Shown in pieces: positions 1-8,044 of a stretch of 64,000 nt of DNA (positions are counted from its first letter, which is position 1; each line of letters starts with the position of its first letter). The DNA is from Methyloversatilis universalis FAM5 (GTDB lineage: Bacteria > Pseudomonadota > Gammaproteobacteria > Burkholderiales > Rhodocyclaceae). Made by a program: the position numbers and the translations under genes. The stretch lies in contig NZ_AFHG01000044.1 in the NCBI RefSeq assembly GCF_000214035.2, forward strand, positions 124,001 through 188,000, written 5' to 3'. The notes under the pieces were generated by a model. The model ran no database searches. It saw only the letters and a list, made by a program, of their open reading frames with translations, and was not told the origin of the DNA.

Positions 1-2075
1 CTCTCGACGAAGCCGAGCAGCCACTCGGCGTCGAGGGCGTCCCACGCGTGCGGGTGGCGGTAGAGCCAGCGGTACTGATCGGCGTCGTCATCCGGACCGA
101 AGCGCGGGCGCGATTCGGTGCCGGGCAGCTGAACGACTTCAGGGGCGCGCGAGGCGGTGTCGTCTTCGAGCTGGACGGGCGACTCGATGGCGTCCGGGAT
201 GCGCACGGCCGGGATGTCGAGCAGCGGGTCGTAGAGGCCGGTGCCTGCGCTGTGCTCCAGCACGCGCCCGGCGTCGCGCTCGGCGCGCACCTCTTCCAGC
301 TTGTCCTGCAGGCGGCGCTCGCGGCCGGCCGCGCGCTTGTCGCGCGCCTGCTCGATGACCGACTGCGGGAAGTAGCCGCGCTTGTTACCGTCGAGTTCGG
401 CGGTGCAGATGTAACGGCCGTCCATGTCGCGGATGACCACCGACGACGGGTCGTGGATGTCGTAGCCGACGCGCACCTTCTCGCCGTGCAGGTCGAGTGC
501 GTCCAACTCGGCCGAGAAATAGCGGTGGTTGTGCAGCTGCACCTCGCCACGTCGCACGACGGCCAACTTGTACGGCCGGAACATGTCTGCCGCCTGCTCG
601 GGCTCGGGCATCACCGGCAGCCAGCCCTCATCCCGGGCGGCCTGCCAGGCTTCGAGCGGCGACATGTGGCGACGCCTGCCGGTGACCGTATCGACGATGC
701 GCGGCAGCGCTGAATGCGGACGTGCGTTGTAGGCAGCAGCCTGGGCTTCGGCGAACGCGACGAAGTCGCGGAAGGCCATGAGCAGTTCGCTGCGGCCACC
801 TGCTTTCATCGCAGCGCGGGTGATGCGAAACACCTTCTGGCGGGCTTCGCGATCCATGCCCGACCCCATGTAGGTCGGCAGCGATCGGGCGGCGGTCACC
901 CATACCGACTGGTGCGAGCGCTCCATCAGGCCACGTGCCTGGGAGTTGTAGGGCAGCGAGTTGCGGATCTCGTAGCCGATGCGAGCCGCCATGCCAAGGA
1001 CTTCGTCGGCCTGGAAGGCGTTGGCGTAGCCGCCGCCGTTATCGACGTAGAAGATCGAGCAGATGCCGCATGTGGTGAAAGCGTGCCGCTGTGCGTCGAG
1101 CACCGCCCAGGTACTTTCCGCGAGCCCTATGGACCAGCCAACCATGCGGCGGGTGGCCACGTCGACAATCGCGGTGACCTCGGGCCGGAAAGGGCGACCG
1201 TGGTCGGGGTGCTCAATCTCGGCGTCGAACGTGTGGCCGTCCGCCGTGTAGACATCGCCGGGCAGCAGCTTCGAGGTGTCGCGGCGCACGAAGGGGCGCA
1301 AGGCCTTCAGTTCGCGCGGCAGCATGCGGCCGCGGTTCTGCTCAACTGCCCCGACCTTTTCGAGGAACCGGCGCACCTGGTGAATGGACACGCCCGGCCA
1401 TCTGGCGGCGAAGAGCGCATAAGCATCGGTCACGCACGGCTTCTGAGGCTTGCGGTACTCCGCCATGAAGTCCGCCGCCCAGGCCGGCACACGCATATCG
1501 GCGGCGGGCAGCTTCGGGGCCAGCTCGCTGGCAGTGCGGACCGACAGCCAGCGCTTCAGCGTACGCACAGAGGGGTACGCATCACCTTTTCGGCCCCGGC
1601 TGTCTCGTGCCGACCGCAGCATCTTGTCGATCACCGCATCGAGTCGGCCTGCGCGTGCGTGAGTCAGGAGTGCCGTCATGGCGGCTTCCTGCGTACAGCT
1701 CGCATCAGCCTGCAGCCGGCGGATAGCGGCCAACACGGCAGCGCGTGCATCGCGAGCGGCGCGCTGGGTGTCAGTCAGGTCAGCGGGAGCAGTGACCGTG
1801 ACTTCGGAAGAAAAAGCGGCCGGCACCGGAGTACCGGCCGAAGGGGTCACAGCGGATGCTGTGGTGCAGAGACGCGGTTCTACCGCCTGCAGCCGACCAG
1901 CCACCACCAGGCGGCGAACAGGCTCAGGAATGGATTCAAGTGAGTAGAGACGCTGGCGACCGCCGCGCACAGCCTGCTCCTCGAACAGCCAGCCTTCGCG
2001 CTGAGCACGCGCAAGGACAGCCTGCTTCGAGACGCCCAGTGCATCGACCAGGTCTTTCACGGTGACGGCTTTCAT
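1..2075 (-). CDS. MuA-type DDE transposase (3' end cut by window edge)
   Basis: The frame stays open from an ATG at 2075 to the window edge, giving 691 visible residues. It begins MKAVTVKDLVDALGVSKQAV, resembling the Mu N-terminal winged-helix DNA-binding domain. The catalytic triad of the integrase core is visible as the Asp in YTADGHTF, the Asp in IFYVDNGGGYAN and the Glu in LMERSHQ. A Mu-type C-terminal beta-barrel region follows (HNHRYFSAELDALDLHGEKV). The start overlaps the stop of the upstream early gene by the ATGA at 2072-2075, so translation is probably coupled. The role is replicative transposition of the phage. The C-terminus and any MuB-like partner lie outside the window. Confidence 0.9.
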   Translation of the reverse strand, partial: MKAVTVKDLVDALGVSKQAVLARAQREGWLFEEQAVRGGRQRLYSLESIPEPVRRLVVAGRLQAVEPRLCTTASAVTPSAGTPVPAAFSSEVTVTAPADLTDTQRAARDARAAVLAAIRRLQADASCTQEAAMTALLTHARAGRLDAVIDKMLRSARDSRGRKGDAYPSVRTLKRWLSVRTASELAPKLPAADMRVPAWAADFMAEYRKPQKPCVTDAYALFAARWPGVSIHQVRRFLEKVGAVEQNRGRMLPRELKALRPFVRRDTSKLLPGDVYTADGHTFDAEIEHPDHGRPFRPEVTAIVDVATRRMVGWSIGLAESTWAVLDAQRHAFTTCGICSIFYVDNGGGYANAFQADEVLGMAARIGYEIRNSLPYNSQARGLMERSHQSVWVTAARSLPTYMGSGMDREARQKVFRITRAAMKAGGRSELLMAFRDFVAFAEAQAAAYNARPHSALPRIVDTVTGRRRHMSPLEAWQAARDEGWLPVMPEPEQAADMFRPYKLAVVRRGEVQLHNHRYFSAELDALDLHGEKVRVGYDIHDPSSVVIRDMDGRYICTAELDGNKRGYFPQSVIEQARDKRAAGRERRLQDKLEEVRAERDAGRVLEHSAGTGLYDPLLDIPAVRIPDAIESPVQLEDDTASRAPEVVQLPGTESRPRFGPDDDADQYRWLYRHPHAWDALDAEWLLGFVE

Positions 2076-2512
2076 TCCCCGTCTCCCGCAAAGCGCTTCA
2101 GTTGCTTCAGTCTGTGGGCTGCCGCATCGCGCATGCGCTCAAGCCGGCCGATCTCGGCATTCAACGCCTCACGCCCCACCAACAGCTGACCACCACGCAC
2201 ATCTGCGAGCCACGCTGTAATGGCATGGGTGGCGGTCGCCTCCTCGAACGCCGGGAGGTATTCGAGCGGGAAACGCCACTCGGCCCGACTTTCCGCCGTC
2301 CAGGCGTTGATCATGTGGACGGTAATGTCCTGCCCGGTCAGCTCGCTCATGCGTACTGCGATTGCCGCGCGCGAAAGCGGAGACGCCTTGATCGCCTCGG
2401 AGATCAGCCCGCGGATGACCGCGCCGAAGGCCAGCGCACCGGGCAGCGCAGCACGCGGTGTCGGTACCTCATAGGCCTCGAACAAGTCGGCAGTGATCGT
2501 GTCGCGGCGCAT
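2072..2512 (-). CDS. uncharacterised Mu-like phage early protein
   Basis: This 146-residue protein lies between the Ner-like gene and the transposase, with ATGA overlap onto the transposase. The central part (SRAAIAVRMSELTGQDITVHMINAWTAES) looks like a DNA-binding helix-turn-helix. The C-terminal part (EIGRLERMRDAAAHRLKQL) is predicted coiled coil. An AGG sits 7 bases before the ATG at 2512. I recognise the position and general shape from Mu-like phages but no named function. A role in early regulation or transposition is inference from position only. Confidence 0.65.
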   Translation of the reverse strand: MRRDTITADLFEAYEVPTPRAALPGALAFGAVIRGLISEAIKASPLSRAAIAVRMSELTGQDITVHMINAWTAESRAEWRFPLEYLPAFEEATATHAITAWLADVRGGQLLVGREALNAEIGRLERMRDAAAHRLKQLKRFAGDGE

Positions 2513-2514
2513 GT

Positions 2515-2895
2515 CTAGACCTGTGCCGCGGTATTGCCATTGCGCCCGCGGAGGTCGCGAGTAGACTGTATGGCGTGGATGCCCTGAAGCTTCCGGGAAC
2601 CGTCGGCGTGATAACGCGACGGCCAGATGGTCTTCGGGTGCAGGTTGAGGGCCTTGGCGATACGCCGCTCCCCGGCCGGACTGCTCTCGCGCATGGCGCG
2701 AGATAGGCCTGTGGGTGCGATGTCGTAATGAATCGCCAGAGCCCGGACAGTCCAGCCCGCCTTGCGAAGGGCGGCCACGATGTCTGCAGGATGCCAGTCG
2801 GACCTCTGACTGGCTTTTTTAGGCACGGAAATACGTTCCATGTAACCGGTGCGCGTGCTGTTGATGTGTGCATTACGCACGTTAAAACGTGCCAT
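2515..2895 (-). CDS. Ner/Nlp-like winged-helix regulator of Mu-like phage
   Basis: The 126-residue product contains DWHPADIVAALRKAGWTV, then ALAIHYDIAPTGLSRAM and KALNLHPKTIWPSRY, the typical Ner/SfsB (Nlp) helix-turn-helix signature. In Mu, Ner represses the early and repressor promoters. It is transcribed divergently from the repressor across a 101-bp gap packed with decamer operators. The start at 2895 has no clear ribosome site; an internal ATG at 2841 would give a shorter protein starting MERISVPKK, closer to the usual Ner length. The stop is 2 bp from the next gene. Confidence 0.8.
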   Translation of the reverse strand: MARFNVRNAHINSTRTGYMERISVPKKASQRSDWHPADIVAALRKAGWTVRALAIHYDIAPTGLSRAMRESSPAGERRIAKALNLHPKTIWPSRYHADGSRKLQGIHAIQSTRDLRGRNGNTAAQV

Positions 2896-2914
2896 GTCAA
2901 CAACTGCGCGTGTC

Positions 2915-3047
2915 GGTTGACGCTTGGGTTGACGCTTTTCCGTGCCACTAGAGCTGAAAATACTTAGTTATTAGTGACTTATGGAAGCGTCAACGCATGA
3001 GCGAACCACAGACCACCGTTGACGCTTTGGATCTGGAAAGCGTCAAG
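2915..3047. promoter_or_regulatory. cluster of GTTGACGCTT operator decamers
   Basis: The decamer GTTGACGCTT, or its complement with at most one mismatch, occurs at 2916-2925, 2928-2937, 2985-2994 (inverted), 3018-3027 and 3038-3047 (inverted, last base differs). A further copy lies inside the repressor gene at 3360-3369. Two copies lie next to the Ner-like gene, one just before the repressor start and two inside its first codons. In Mu-like phages this position holds repressor operators that double as the transposition enhancer. Which protein binds here is inference. Confidence 0.7.
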
Positions 3048-3923
3048 CAGGGCGTGGGCACTCGCCTGCGAGACTTCCGTCAGCACCTACGTCTCTCGCA
3101 AGACGTACTTGCTAAGACCTTAGGAGCCTCGAAGCGCGGGATTCAGGACAACGAATCGGGCAAGACATTGCCTGGAGCTGCCGTTCTGCGCGGGCTGCAT
3201 GAACTTGGGCTGAATCTGGCCTGGCTGCTGGCTGGCGAAGGCCCAATGCTGGCCGCCGATCTGGCTCGGGAACGCTTGCTGGATGCGCAGCAGGACGAAG
3301 CCCAGTGGCAGGTGGTGAAACTCGCCTTGTCGGACTTGACCTGGGAACAGCTTGTATCGGTTGACGCTTTCGCAGATGCGGACCGATTCGTCCGCGCCTA
3401 CAACAAGGGTGAAACCTCAGCCTCAGAAGTGTTGCGAGAGCAGCTGCCCACCATCACCGTCGAGGATTTGCGAGTCTGGGCGACCGCAGCGCTTCGATGG
3501 CGCCATCGCTGGGAGAACGCTCCGGTGCGGTTGGCGTATTCCACCCCGCCAGCGGAAGCCGTGAAGCGGCGTGCGGCGGAAGCGAGCACGCTGATCGACC
3601 AACCGGAGGTGGTGGCCATCAACCGCGCCTCGCTTGCACGCTACCTGGCCGCAGTACGGCCGGCTCTCGAACAGAATCTGATGGATCGGCCTACGGCCGC
3701 ATCAGTCGTAGCAGAGCTGTACAGCCAGGACGATCCGACGGCGGATAGACCGGTGCTCAACCTGCTCACCGCCGTTTTGCGCGGTGTTTGGCGGTCCCAA
3801 GTAGAGAACGGAGCGCCGGTGACCGGTCCTGCGGAAGAAGCGGCTGCAATCGCTGACATCTGCCGCCAGATTGGGTTACAGCCTGATGACCAGACAAAAG
3901 GGTTAACGCGCTCAGCCGGATAG
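2997..3923 (+). CDS. XRE-family phage repressor (Mu c-like)
   Basis: The 308-residue protein has an N-terminal XRE helix-turn-helix at about residues 18-75 (GVGTRLRDFRQHLRLSQDVLAKTLGAS, then NESGKTLPGAAVLRGL and NLAWLLAGEG). A long helical C-terminal region shows no recognised enzyme motif and no LexA/CI-type peptidase serine-lysine pair that I can see. It is divergent from the Ner-like and transposase genes and carries operator decamers before and inside its own start, consistent with autoregulated lysogeny control. The ATG at 2997 lies directly against the inverted operator copy. Confidence 0.82.
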   Translation: MSEPQTTVDALDLESVKQGVGTRLRDFRQHLRLSQDVLAKTLGASKRGIQDNESGKTLPGAAVLRGLHELGLNLAWLLAGEGPMLAADLARERLLDAQQDEAQWQVVKLALSDLTWEQLVSVDAFADADRFVRAYNKGETSASEVLREQLPTITVEDLRVWATAALRWRHRWENAPVRLAYSTPPAEAVKRRAAEASTLIDQPEVVAINRASLARYLAAVRPALEQNLMDRPTAASVVAELYSQDDPTADRPVLNLLTAVLRGVWRSQVENGAPVTGPAEEAAAIADICRQIGLQPDDQTKGLTRSAG

Positions 3924-4690
3924 CCTAAGCCGCGACAATGCGCGCCCCACAGGTATTTCGTTGCGGTGCGTGCGATGGACAAGGTTGAGATGGCAGCGAT
4001 GGCGCTCTACGAGTGCCGGTTTCGCACTGCCGTTCGGACAGACGCGCTGACGATGTGGCCGCTGCACGCTCACAACGCACCGATCCCTGATCACGGTGGT
4101 GACAAATCGGGTGCAAATTTATGCGGCTCTCGCGCAATCCGTGCAATTGGCCCGTCGCGGGCTCATTTGCTCAACATCCGCCTCCGCATTGGGTTTCGCC
4201 TGGCTTCGCGCGGCTTACGGGCAGTGTCAAATCGATCACCTCCCCACAGTAACACCCGCCGACTTTCCTCCTTTCTCCGCCCTGACGCTACATGTGTTCA
4301 GTACAGGGACGCGCCGTGTCCCCTATGCCCTACTCGGAGAACTTTTCAGTCCTGGAGGCGATGCGTTCCGTTGCACGCCCCCGTCCGCTCCGCCATCCTT
4401 TTTTTCAGTCGAGACCGTATCCTGAGGCGACCAGTGAGAGGATGGTCAAGGATGGACCCGGTTCCCGACACTTGCCCCCCGCAGGGCTTTCAGCCCGGGA
4501 AACCCCGGCAATGTAAGCCCGGTCGATTGAATCCGGCCCAGCAGATGCAAGCGACCGGGCCCGAAGGCCTCTTTCGGCAGCGGAGTAGAGAGCATCCCGG
4601 CGCCGACCGGACAATACGCGCTCAGCTTCTACAGCCAGACCTCTGATCACCGCCCGACGCGACCTCTGGAAGCACCCGCCCCTAACGGCC
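3924..4690. other. 767-bp geneless stretch containing the prophage end
   Basis: I find no convincing gene on either strand between the repressor stop and the SoxD-like stop. It should contain the prophage/host junction. Two similar blocks, AATCGGGTGCAA at 4105-4116 and AATCCGTGCAA at 4136-4146, lie 30 bp apart and could be transposase end-binding sites. A perfect 9-bp inverted repeat (GCCCGGTCG at 4517-4525, CGACCGGGC at 4552-4560) and a GGGCT/AGCCC hairpin at 4484-4496 lie downstream of the SoxCD genes and may end their transcript, but no T-run follows. Confidence 0.5.
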
Positions 4691-5317
4691 TCACGGCGCT
4701 GGAACACTCGTTCGAAGCGGCCTGCAGTCCTGCATGCAACGGACAGCGTTCGTATCCGGTCGGTCGTCGACGATGAACCCATCACGATTCGGCATGCGGA
4801 TCGCTGCGAGGCTGGTCGCGTTCATTTCGGCGTCCTCGCCAGACAGTCCGTTGAGGTGGAGCAGATACGCCGTCAGCGCATAGGTTTCGTCATTGCTAAG
4901 GGACTGCGGCGCGGTCAACGGCATGGCGCGGCGGATGTAATCGAACAGCGCCGGTGCGTACGGATACATGCTGCCCGGCGTAAGCAGGCGCTTGTCGGTC
5001 TTGAACGAGCCGATGCCGCCAACCATCGTGCCGAACATCGGGCCACCGGCAGCGGCTGCACCATGACAGGAAGCACATTTCGCATCGAACAGTGCCTTCC
5101 CCGCCCGCGCGTTGCCCGATCCGGGCGGCAGGCCCTGCCCGTCCGGCCCCCGGACATCGATATTCCAGGCGGAGATATCCGCTTCGACGATCGGGGTGCC
5201 GAGCATCATTGATCGGGCATGTGGCGAAGACGCCGTCGGATTCGCCGCATTTCCAGCGCACCCCGCCAGCAGCGCGGCGGTTGCGAAGGTCATCGTCACG
5301 GTTTCAAGCGATCGCAT
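4691..5317 (-). CDS. soxD: SoxD-like c-type cytochrome, short mono-haem form
   Basis: The 208-residue protein begins with a lipoprotein-type signal (LLAGC, lipid Cys20) and carries one haem site, CASCH at residues 81-85. The phrases ISAWNIDVRGPDGQGLPPGSGNA, YAPALFDYIRRAMPLTAPQSL and NDETYALTAYLLHLN are typical of the first half of SoxD, the electron acceptor of the SoxC molybdenum subunit. Classical SoxD is about twice as long with two haem domains; this one stops after the first domain and linker (RPDTNAVRCMQDC). The start at 5317 overlaps the soxC stop by 14 bp, so the two form an operon. It would pass electrons from sulfite or sulfane oxidation to the respiratory chain. Confidence 0.8.
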   Translation of the reverse strand: MRSLETVTMTFATAALLAGCAGNAANPTASSPHARSMMLGTPIVEADISAWNIDVRGPDGQGLPPGSGNARAGKALFDAKCASCHGAAAAGGPMFGTMVGGIGSFKTDKRLLTPGSMYPYAPALFDYIRRAMPLTAPQSLSNDETYALTAYLLHLNGLSGEDAEMNATSLAAIRMPNRDGFIVDDRPDTNAVRCMQDCRPLRTSVPAP

Positions 5318-6545
5318 TCTTCACCTCCCCCGCTTCGTTGATGGACCAAGGAAACACGCCGTTGTGGTGCTGCACGAAACCGGTGATCGCGCGCACCTTC
5401 TGGATGTCCGCGACCGTCGGCTGCACGTAGCCGGTGGAATCGACACAGCGACTGGCGATCGTCGTCGGCTCACCGGTCCAGTTCCACCTCAGCCTGAAAC
5501 GCGTCAGGCACTTGTCCATCACCGGCCCCTCCAGCTGAGCTTCCCGCCAGGTGCGACCGCCGTCGAGGGTGACGTCTACCGCGCGTACGCGCCCCTTGCC
5601 GGACCACGCGAAACCGACGATCTCGATCGGCCCCGGACGGATCTTCATGCTGCCCGACGGCGAAGTAATGACCGACTTGGCCTCCATCTCGAAACTGAAC
5701 TGGCGCCACTTTCCGTCCGGCATCGGGTCGGTGTAGCGCGCGGTTTCGCTGCGCAGGTGCCAGGGCTGATCGCCCAGCTTGAGCCGGCGCAGCCACTTGA
5801 TGCTGACGTTGCCCTCCCAGCCCGGAATGAACAGACGGAGCGGGTAACCGTTCTCCGGTCTGAGCATCTCACCGTTCGCCGCATAGACGATGAGCGCATC
5901 TTCCATCAGCTTCTTCATCGGAATGCTGCGTGCGTGGGCAGAACCGTCGCCGCCCTCTGCCAACGCCCATGTGGCCGAGGGTGATACGCCCGCCTCGTCG
6001 AGCAGCGTCGACACCGGGATGCCGGTCCACTGGGCGCACGACAGCAGTCCGTGGGTCTGCTGCACGGTGCGGGCGGCCGGCTTCAGCCAGTCGGTCAGGC
6101 CGTTGCCCGAGCACTCCATGAAGTGGAAGCGCGACACCGACGGATACTTCATCAGGTCGGACATCGAAAAGACCAGCGGCTGGCGCACCATGCCGTGAAT
6201 GGCGAAACGATGCTGGTCCGGGTTGATGTCCGGCACGCCGTTATGGTGCCTTTCGTAAATCAGCCCGGTCGGGGTGACGGTACCCAGTTGCTGATGCAGC
6301 GGCGTGAAACTCCAGTCCGAATAGTTCTGCTTGTTGACGAGAACATCCGTTCTCCGTCGTTTGACGTGCGATTCGTACTTCGATGGCATGCCGTACTCTT
6401 CTGGCGGCAAGGGACGTCCGAGCGACTTGTTCGAGTCCGGAACCGGTAGCGGCTCCGCGCGCGCCGCGCCGACCGCGGCCACGCCGCTCACCGCCACGGC
6501 GGCCGTCTTCGCCAGCAGTGCCCGTCGCGACGGGTCGTGTGTCAT
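5304..6545 (-). CDS. soxC: SoxC-like sulfur/sulfite dehydrogenase molybdenum subunit
   Basis: The 413-residue product starts MTHDPSRRALLAK, a twin-arginine signal (Arg7-Arg8) for export of a folded cofactor enzyme. The molybdenum-ligand cysteine is Cys145 in FHFMECSGNG. The sulfite-oxidase fold continues with PLRLFIPGWEGNVSIKWLRRL and the dimerisation domain (GFAWSGKGRVRAVDVTLDGGRTW). SoxC normally works with SoxXYZAB; none of those genes is in this window, so the pair may act as a periplasmic sulfite dehydrogenase here (inference). Start 6545 was chosen because the Tat signal begins there; the open frame continues upstream into non-coding sequence. Confidence 0.85.
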   Translation of the reverse strand: MTHDPSRRALLAKTAAVAVSGVAAVGAARAEPLPVPDSNKSLGRPLPPEEYGMPSKYESHVKRRRTDVLVNKQNYSDWSFTPLHQQLGTVTPTGLIYERHHNGVPDINPDQHRFAIHGMVRQPLVFSMSDLMKYPSVSRFHFMECSGNGLTDWLKPAARTVQQTHGLLSCAQWTGIPVSTLLDEAGVSPSATWALAEGGDGSAHARSIPMKKLMEDALIVYAANGEMLRPENGYPLRLFIPGWEGNVSIKWLRRLKLGDQPWHLRSETARYTDPMPDGKWRQFSFEMEAKSVITSPSGSMKIRPGPIEIVGFAWSGKGRVRAVDVTLDGGRTWREAQLEGPVMDKCLTRFRLRWNWTGEPTTIASRCVDSTGYVQPTVADIQKVRAITGFVQHHNGVFPWSINEAGEVKNAIA

Positions 6546-6656
6546 TGAACCGTGAGCTGCGAGTTCGGCTCGAGCGGCCGCGACCAAACGTACTCCGTTT
6601 TTCTTCTGATCCACGATGACCTCCAGGCAAGTTGGAACATCGGACGACCGGAACTG

Positions 6657-6672
6657 TACCGATCGGTCGGTA
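6657..6672. promoter_or_regulatory. TetR-type operator between soxC and the TetR gene
   Basis: TACCGATCGGTCGGTA has inverted arms TACCGA and TCGGTA around a 4-bp centre, a common form of TetR/AcrR operator. It lies 112 bp upstream of soxC and 188 bp upstream of the divergent TetR gene, in a 314-bp gap with no gene. A near copy (14 of 16 bases) is found at 29481-29496. Binding by the adjacent TetR protein is inference from position and shape. Confidence 0.7.
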
Positions 6673-6859
6673 TAGTACGTGGGTAGATTGTCTGGAGCAA
6701 TCGATTCGGGATTCGGGTCAGCGGTAGCTGTCTCGTGATGAAAGGGGTCGGACCGACGCGCCCGATGCGCCACTTAGGACACGATGCTTTGAGCGCAAGG
6801 CTCGACGGGTCATTTATGATTTGGCCGTTTCCGTAATCCGGCCCGCCGGGGCCGTCCTC

Positions 6860-7444
6860 ATGAGCGCAGACACGAAGGATGACCGCTCGCAGCGCGCACG
6901 CATCGTCAAGGTAGCCGCTCGCCTCTTTGCCGAGCGCGGCTATCACGCAGTGGGAATAGCCGAACTCCAGAATGCTGTTCAGCTCGGCCGCGGCGCGCTC
7001 TACCACCACATCCGCAGCAAAGACGATCTTCTTTACGACATCGCGCGCGAGTACATCGCCGACCTGAACGACCTCGCGGTCACGGCCGAACATGAGCCCG
7101 ACCCGCGAAAGCGCATCTGCATACTGGGCCAGCACCTGATCTCGATGATTGCCTCCCATCAGGCAGAGCTGACCGTGTGCTTCCGGGAGGTGCAGTCACT
7201 CACCGACAGCCGTCGCGCCGAAGTGCTCGCGCTGCATACCCGCTACGAGCGGGTGTGGAAGGACGCCTTCATTTCAGGCGCCGAACAAGGCCTTTTCCGT
7301 CCCTATGATCCGGTGGTACTGAAGGGCGTGCTGGGAATGTATTTCTACAGCTATCTCTGGATGCGCCCCGACGGTTCGCTCGGCGCCGAGACGATCTCCG
7401 AGCGATTCAATGAAATGGCGCTGCGCATGCTCGCAATCGGCTGA
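6860..7444 (+). CDS. TetR-family transcriptional regulator
   Basis: The 194-residue protein has an N-terminal TetR helix-turn-helix: RIVKVAARLFAERGYHAVGIAEL, then GRGALYHHIRSKDDLLYDIAREYI. The C-terminal ligand-binding region (CFREVQSLTDSRRAEVLALHTRYERVWKDA) resembles regulators of acyl-CoA or small hydrophobic compounds, but the ligand cannot be read from sequence. It is divergent from soxCD with a good TetR operator in the gap, so it probably represses soxCD and itself. The ATG at 6860 is preferred; an in-frame TTG at 6821 would add 13 residues with no better ribosome site. Confidence 0.85.
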   Translation: MSADTKDDRSQRARIVKVAARLFAERGYHAVGIAELQNAVQLGRGALYHHIRSKDDLLYDIAREYIADLNDLAVTAEHEPDPRKRICILGQHLISMIASHQAELTVCFREVQSLTDSRRAEVLALHTRYERVWKDAFISGAEQGLFRPYDPVVLKGVLGMYFYSYLWMRPDGSLGAETISERFNEMALRMLAIG

Positions 7445-7563
7445 CCTGCCCGGGACTTTCCGCGTCACCGTGCACTGCAGCAGTGCCCGCCGCTGAACGA
7501 CTCTGCGCAGGGTGATCCGCCCTACCCGGAACGGCGGCAGACTCTCATTGCATGCAGGGTCCT

Positions 7564-8022
7564 TCAGAACGTGACCATGAAACTGTAGCCGTGGCGTTCG
7601 AATCCCAGCACTTCGTAGAACTGATGCGCCTTCTCACGTCTCAGGTGGCTGGACAGTGCAAGTTTGTAGCACTTCGCCTCTGCGCAGCGATCCATCGCGA
7701 AACGCATCATCGACTGGCCGACACCACGCCCGCGGTGTCCGGGCGCGACCACCACGTCCTCGACCAGCGCATGTGGTCGCCCGCCATGCGCCAGCCCGTC
7801 GATGAGGATGAGCGCGAATGTCCCTACTCGCACCCCGTCACATTCGGCCACATACACCCGGTAGCCGACGCTTTCGTCGATCCGCCGGAAGCGTGCCCGG
7901 GCATCCGCGAGCGGCATGGACGGTTCGGGCGAGAAGTCGAGCGATGTATACATCTCGAGCAGCCATTCGATGTCCTCATCGACGGCCCGTCGTATCGACA
8001 GGGTCTGACCGACTGCGTGCAT
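7564..8022 (-). CDS. GNAT-family N-acetyltransferase
   Basis: The 152-residue protein shows the GNAT acetyl-CoA-binding motif VEDVVVAPGHRGRGVGQSMMRFAMD (Q/RxxGxG/A pattern as HRGRGVG), preceded by the beta-strand VRVGTFALILID and followed by the typical final motif LRREKAHQFYEVLGFERHG. The substrate is unknown. It follows the amidohydrolase-like gene by 22 bp on the same strand and may be the last gene of the long sulfonate transcription unit. The ATG at 8022 is chosen because GAGGAG lies 6 bases before it; an upstream ATG at 8040 lacks a ribosome site. Confidence 0.85.
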   Translation of the reverse strand: MHAVGQTLSIRRAVDEDIEWLLEMYTSLDFSPEPSMPLADARARFRRIDESVGYRVYVAECDGVRVGTFALILIDGLAHGGRPHALVEDVVVAPGHRGRGVGQSMMRFAMDRCAEAKCYKLALSSHLRREKAHQFYEVLGFERHGYSFMVTF

Positions 8023-8044
8023 TGCCTTCTCCTCGCCCATGGAC

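Larger units (their letters stand above)
1..4150 (-). mobile_element. Mu-like transposable prophage, early-control end (partial)
   Basis: The order is that of the left end of Mu-type phages read on the minus strand: a repressor divergent from a Ner-like gene, a small early gene and a MuA-type DDE transposase. The element continues off the left edge, so completeness cannot be judged. The outer end should lie just beyond the repressor stop at 3923. No terminal TG/CA end or 5-bp target duplication could be fixed, so 4150 is only a working limit. The sequence to the right belongs to a sulfur-metabolism region, so the prophage abuts or was inserted beside it. Confidence 0.75.

Noticed and set aside
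48-1943. Two long plus-strand open frames
   Set aside because: They are antisense to the MuA-type transposase frame, which carries DDE residues and a domain order; the plus-strand translations show no recognisable domain.
4481-4560. Structured stretch considered as a riboswitch
   Set aside because: It forms short hairpins but I could not match cobalamin, c-di-GMP or other riboswitch cores, and no gene follows on the right strand.
3966-4646. Plus-strand open frame in the prophage-end gap
   Set aside because: No ribosome site, no domain, and composition like non-coding DNA; it crosses the expected prophage/host junction.
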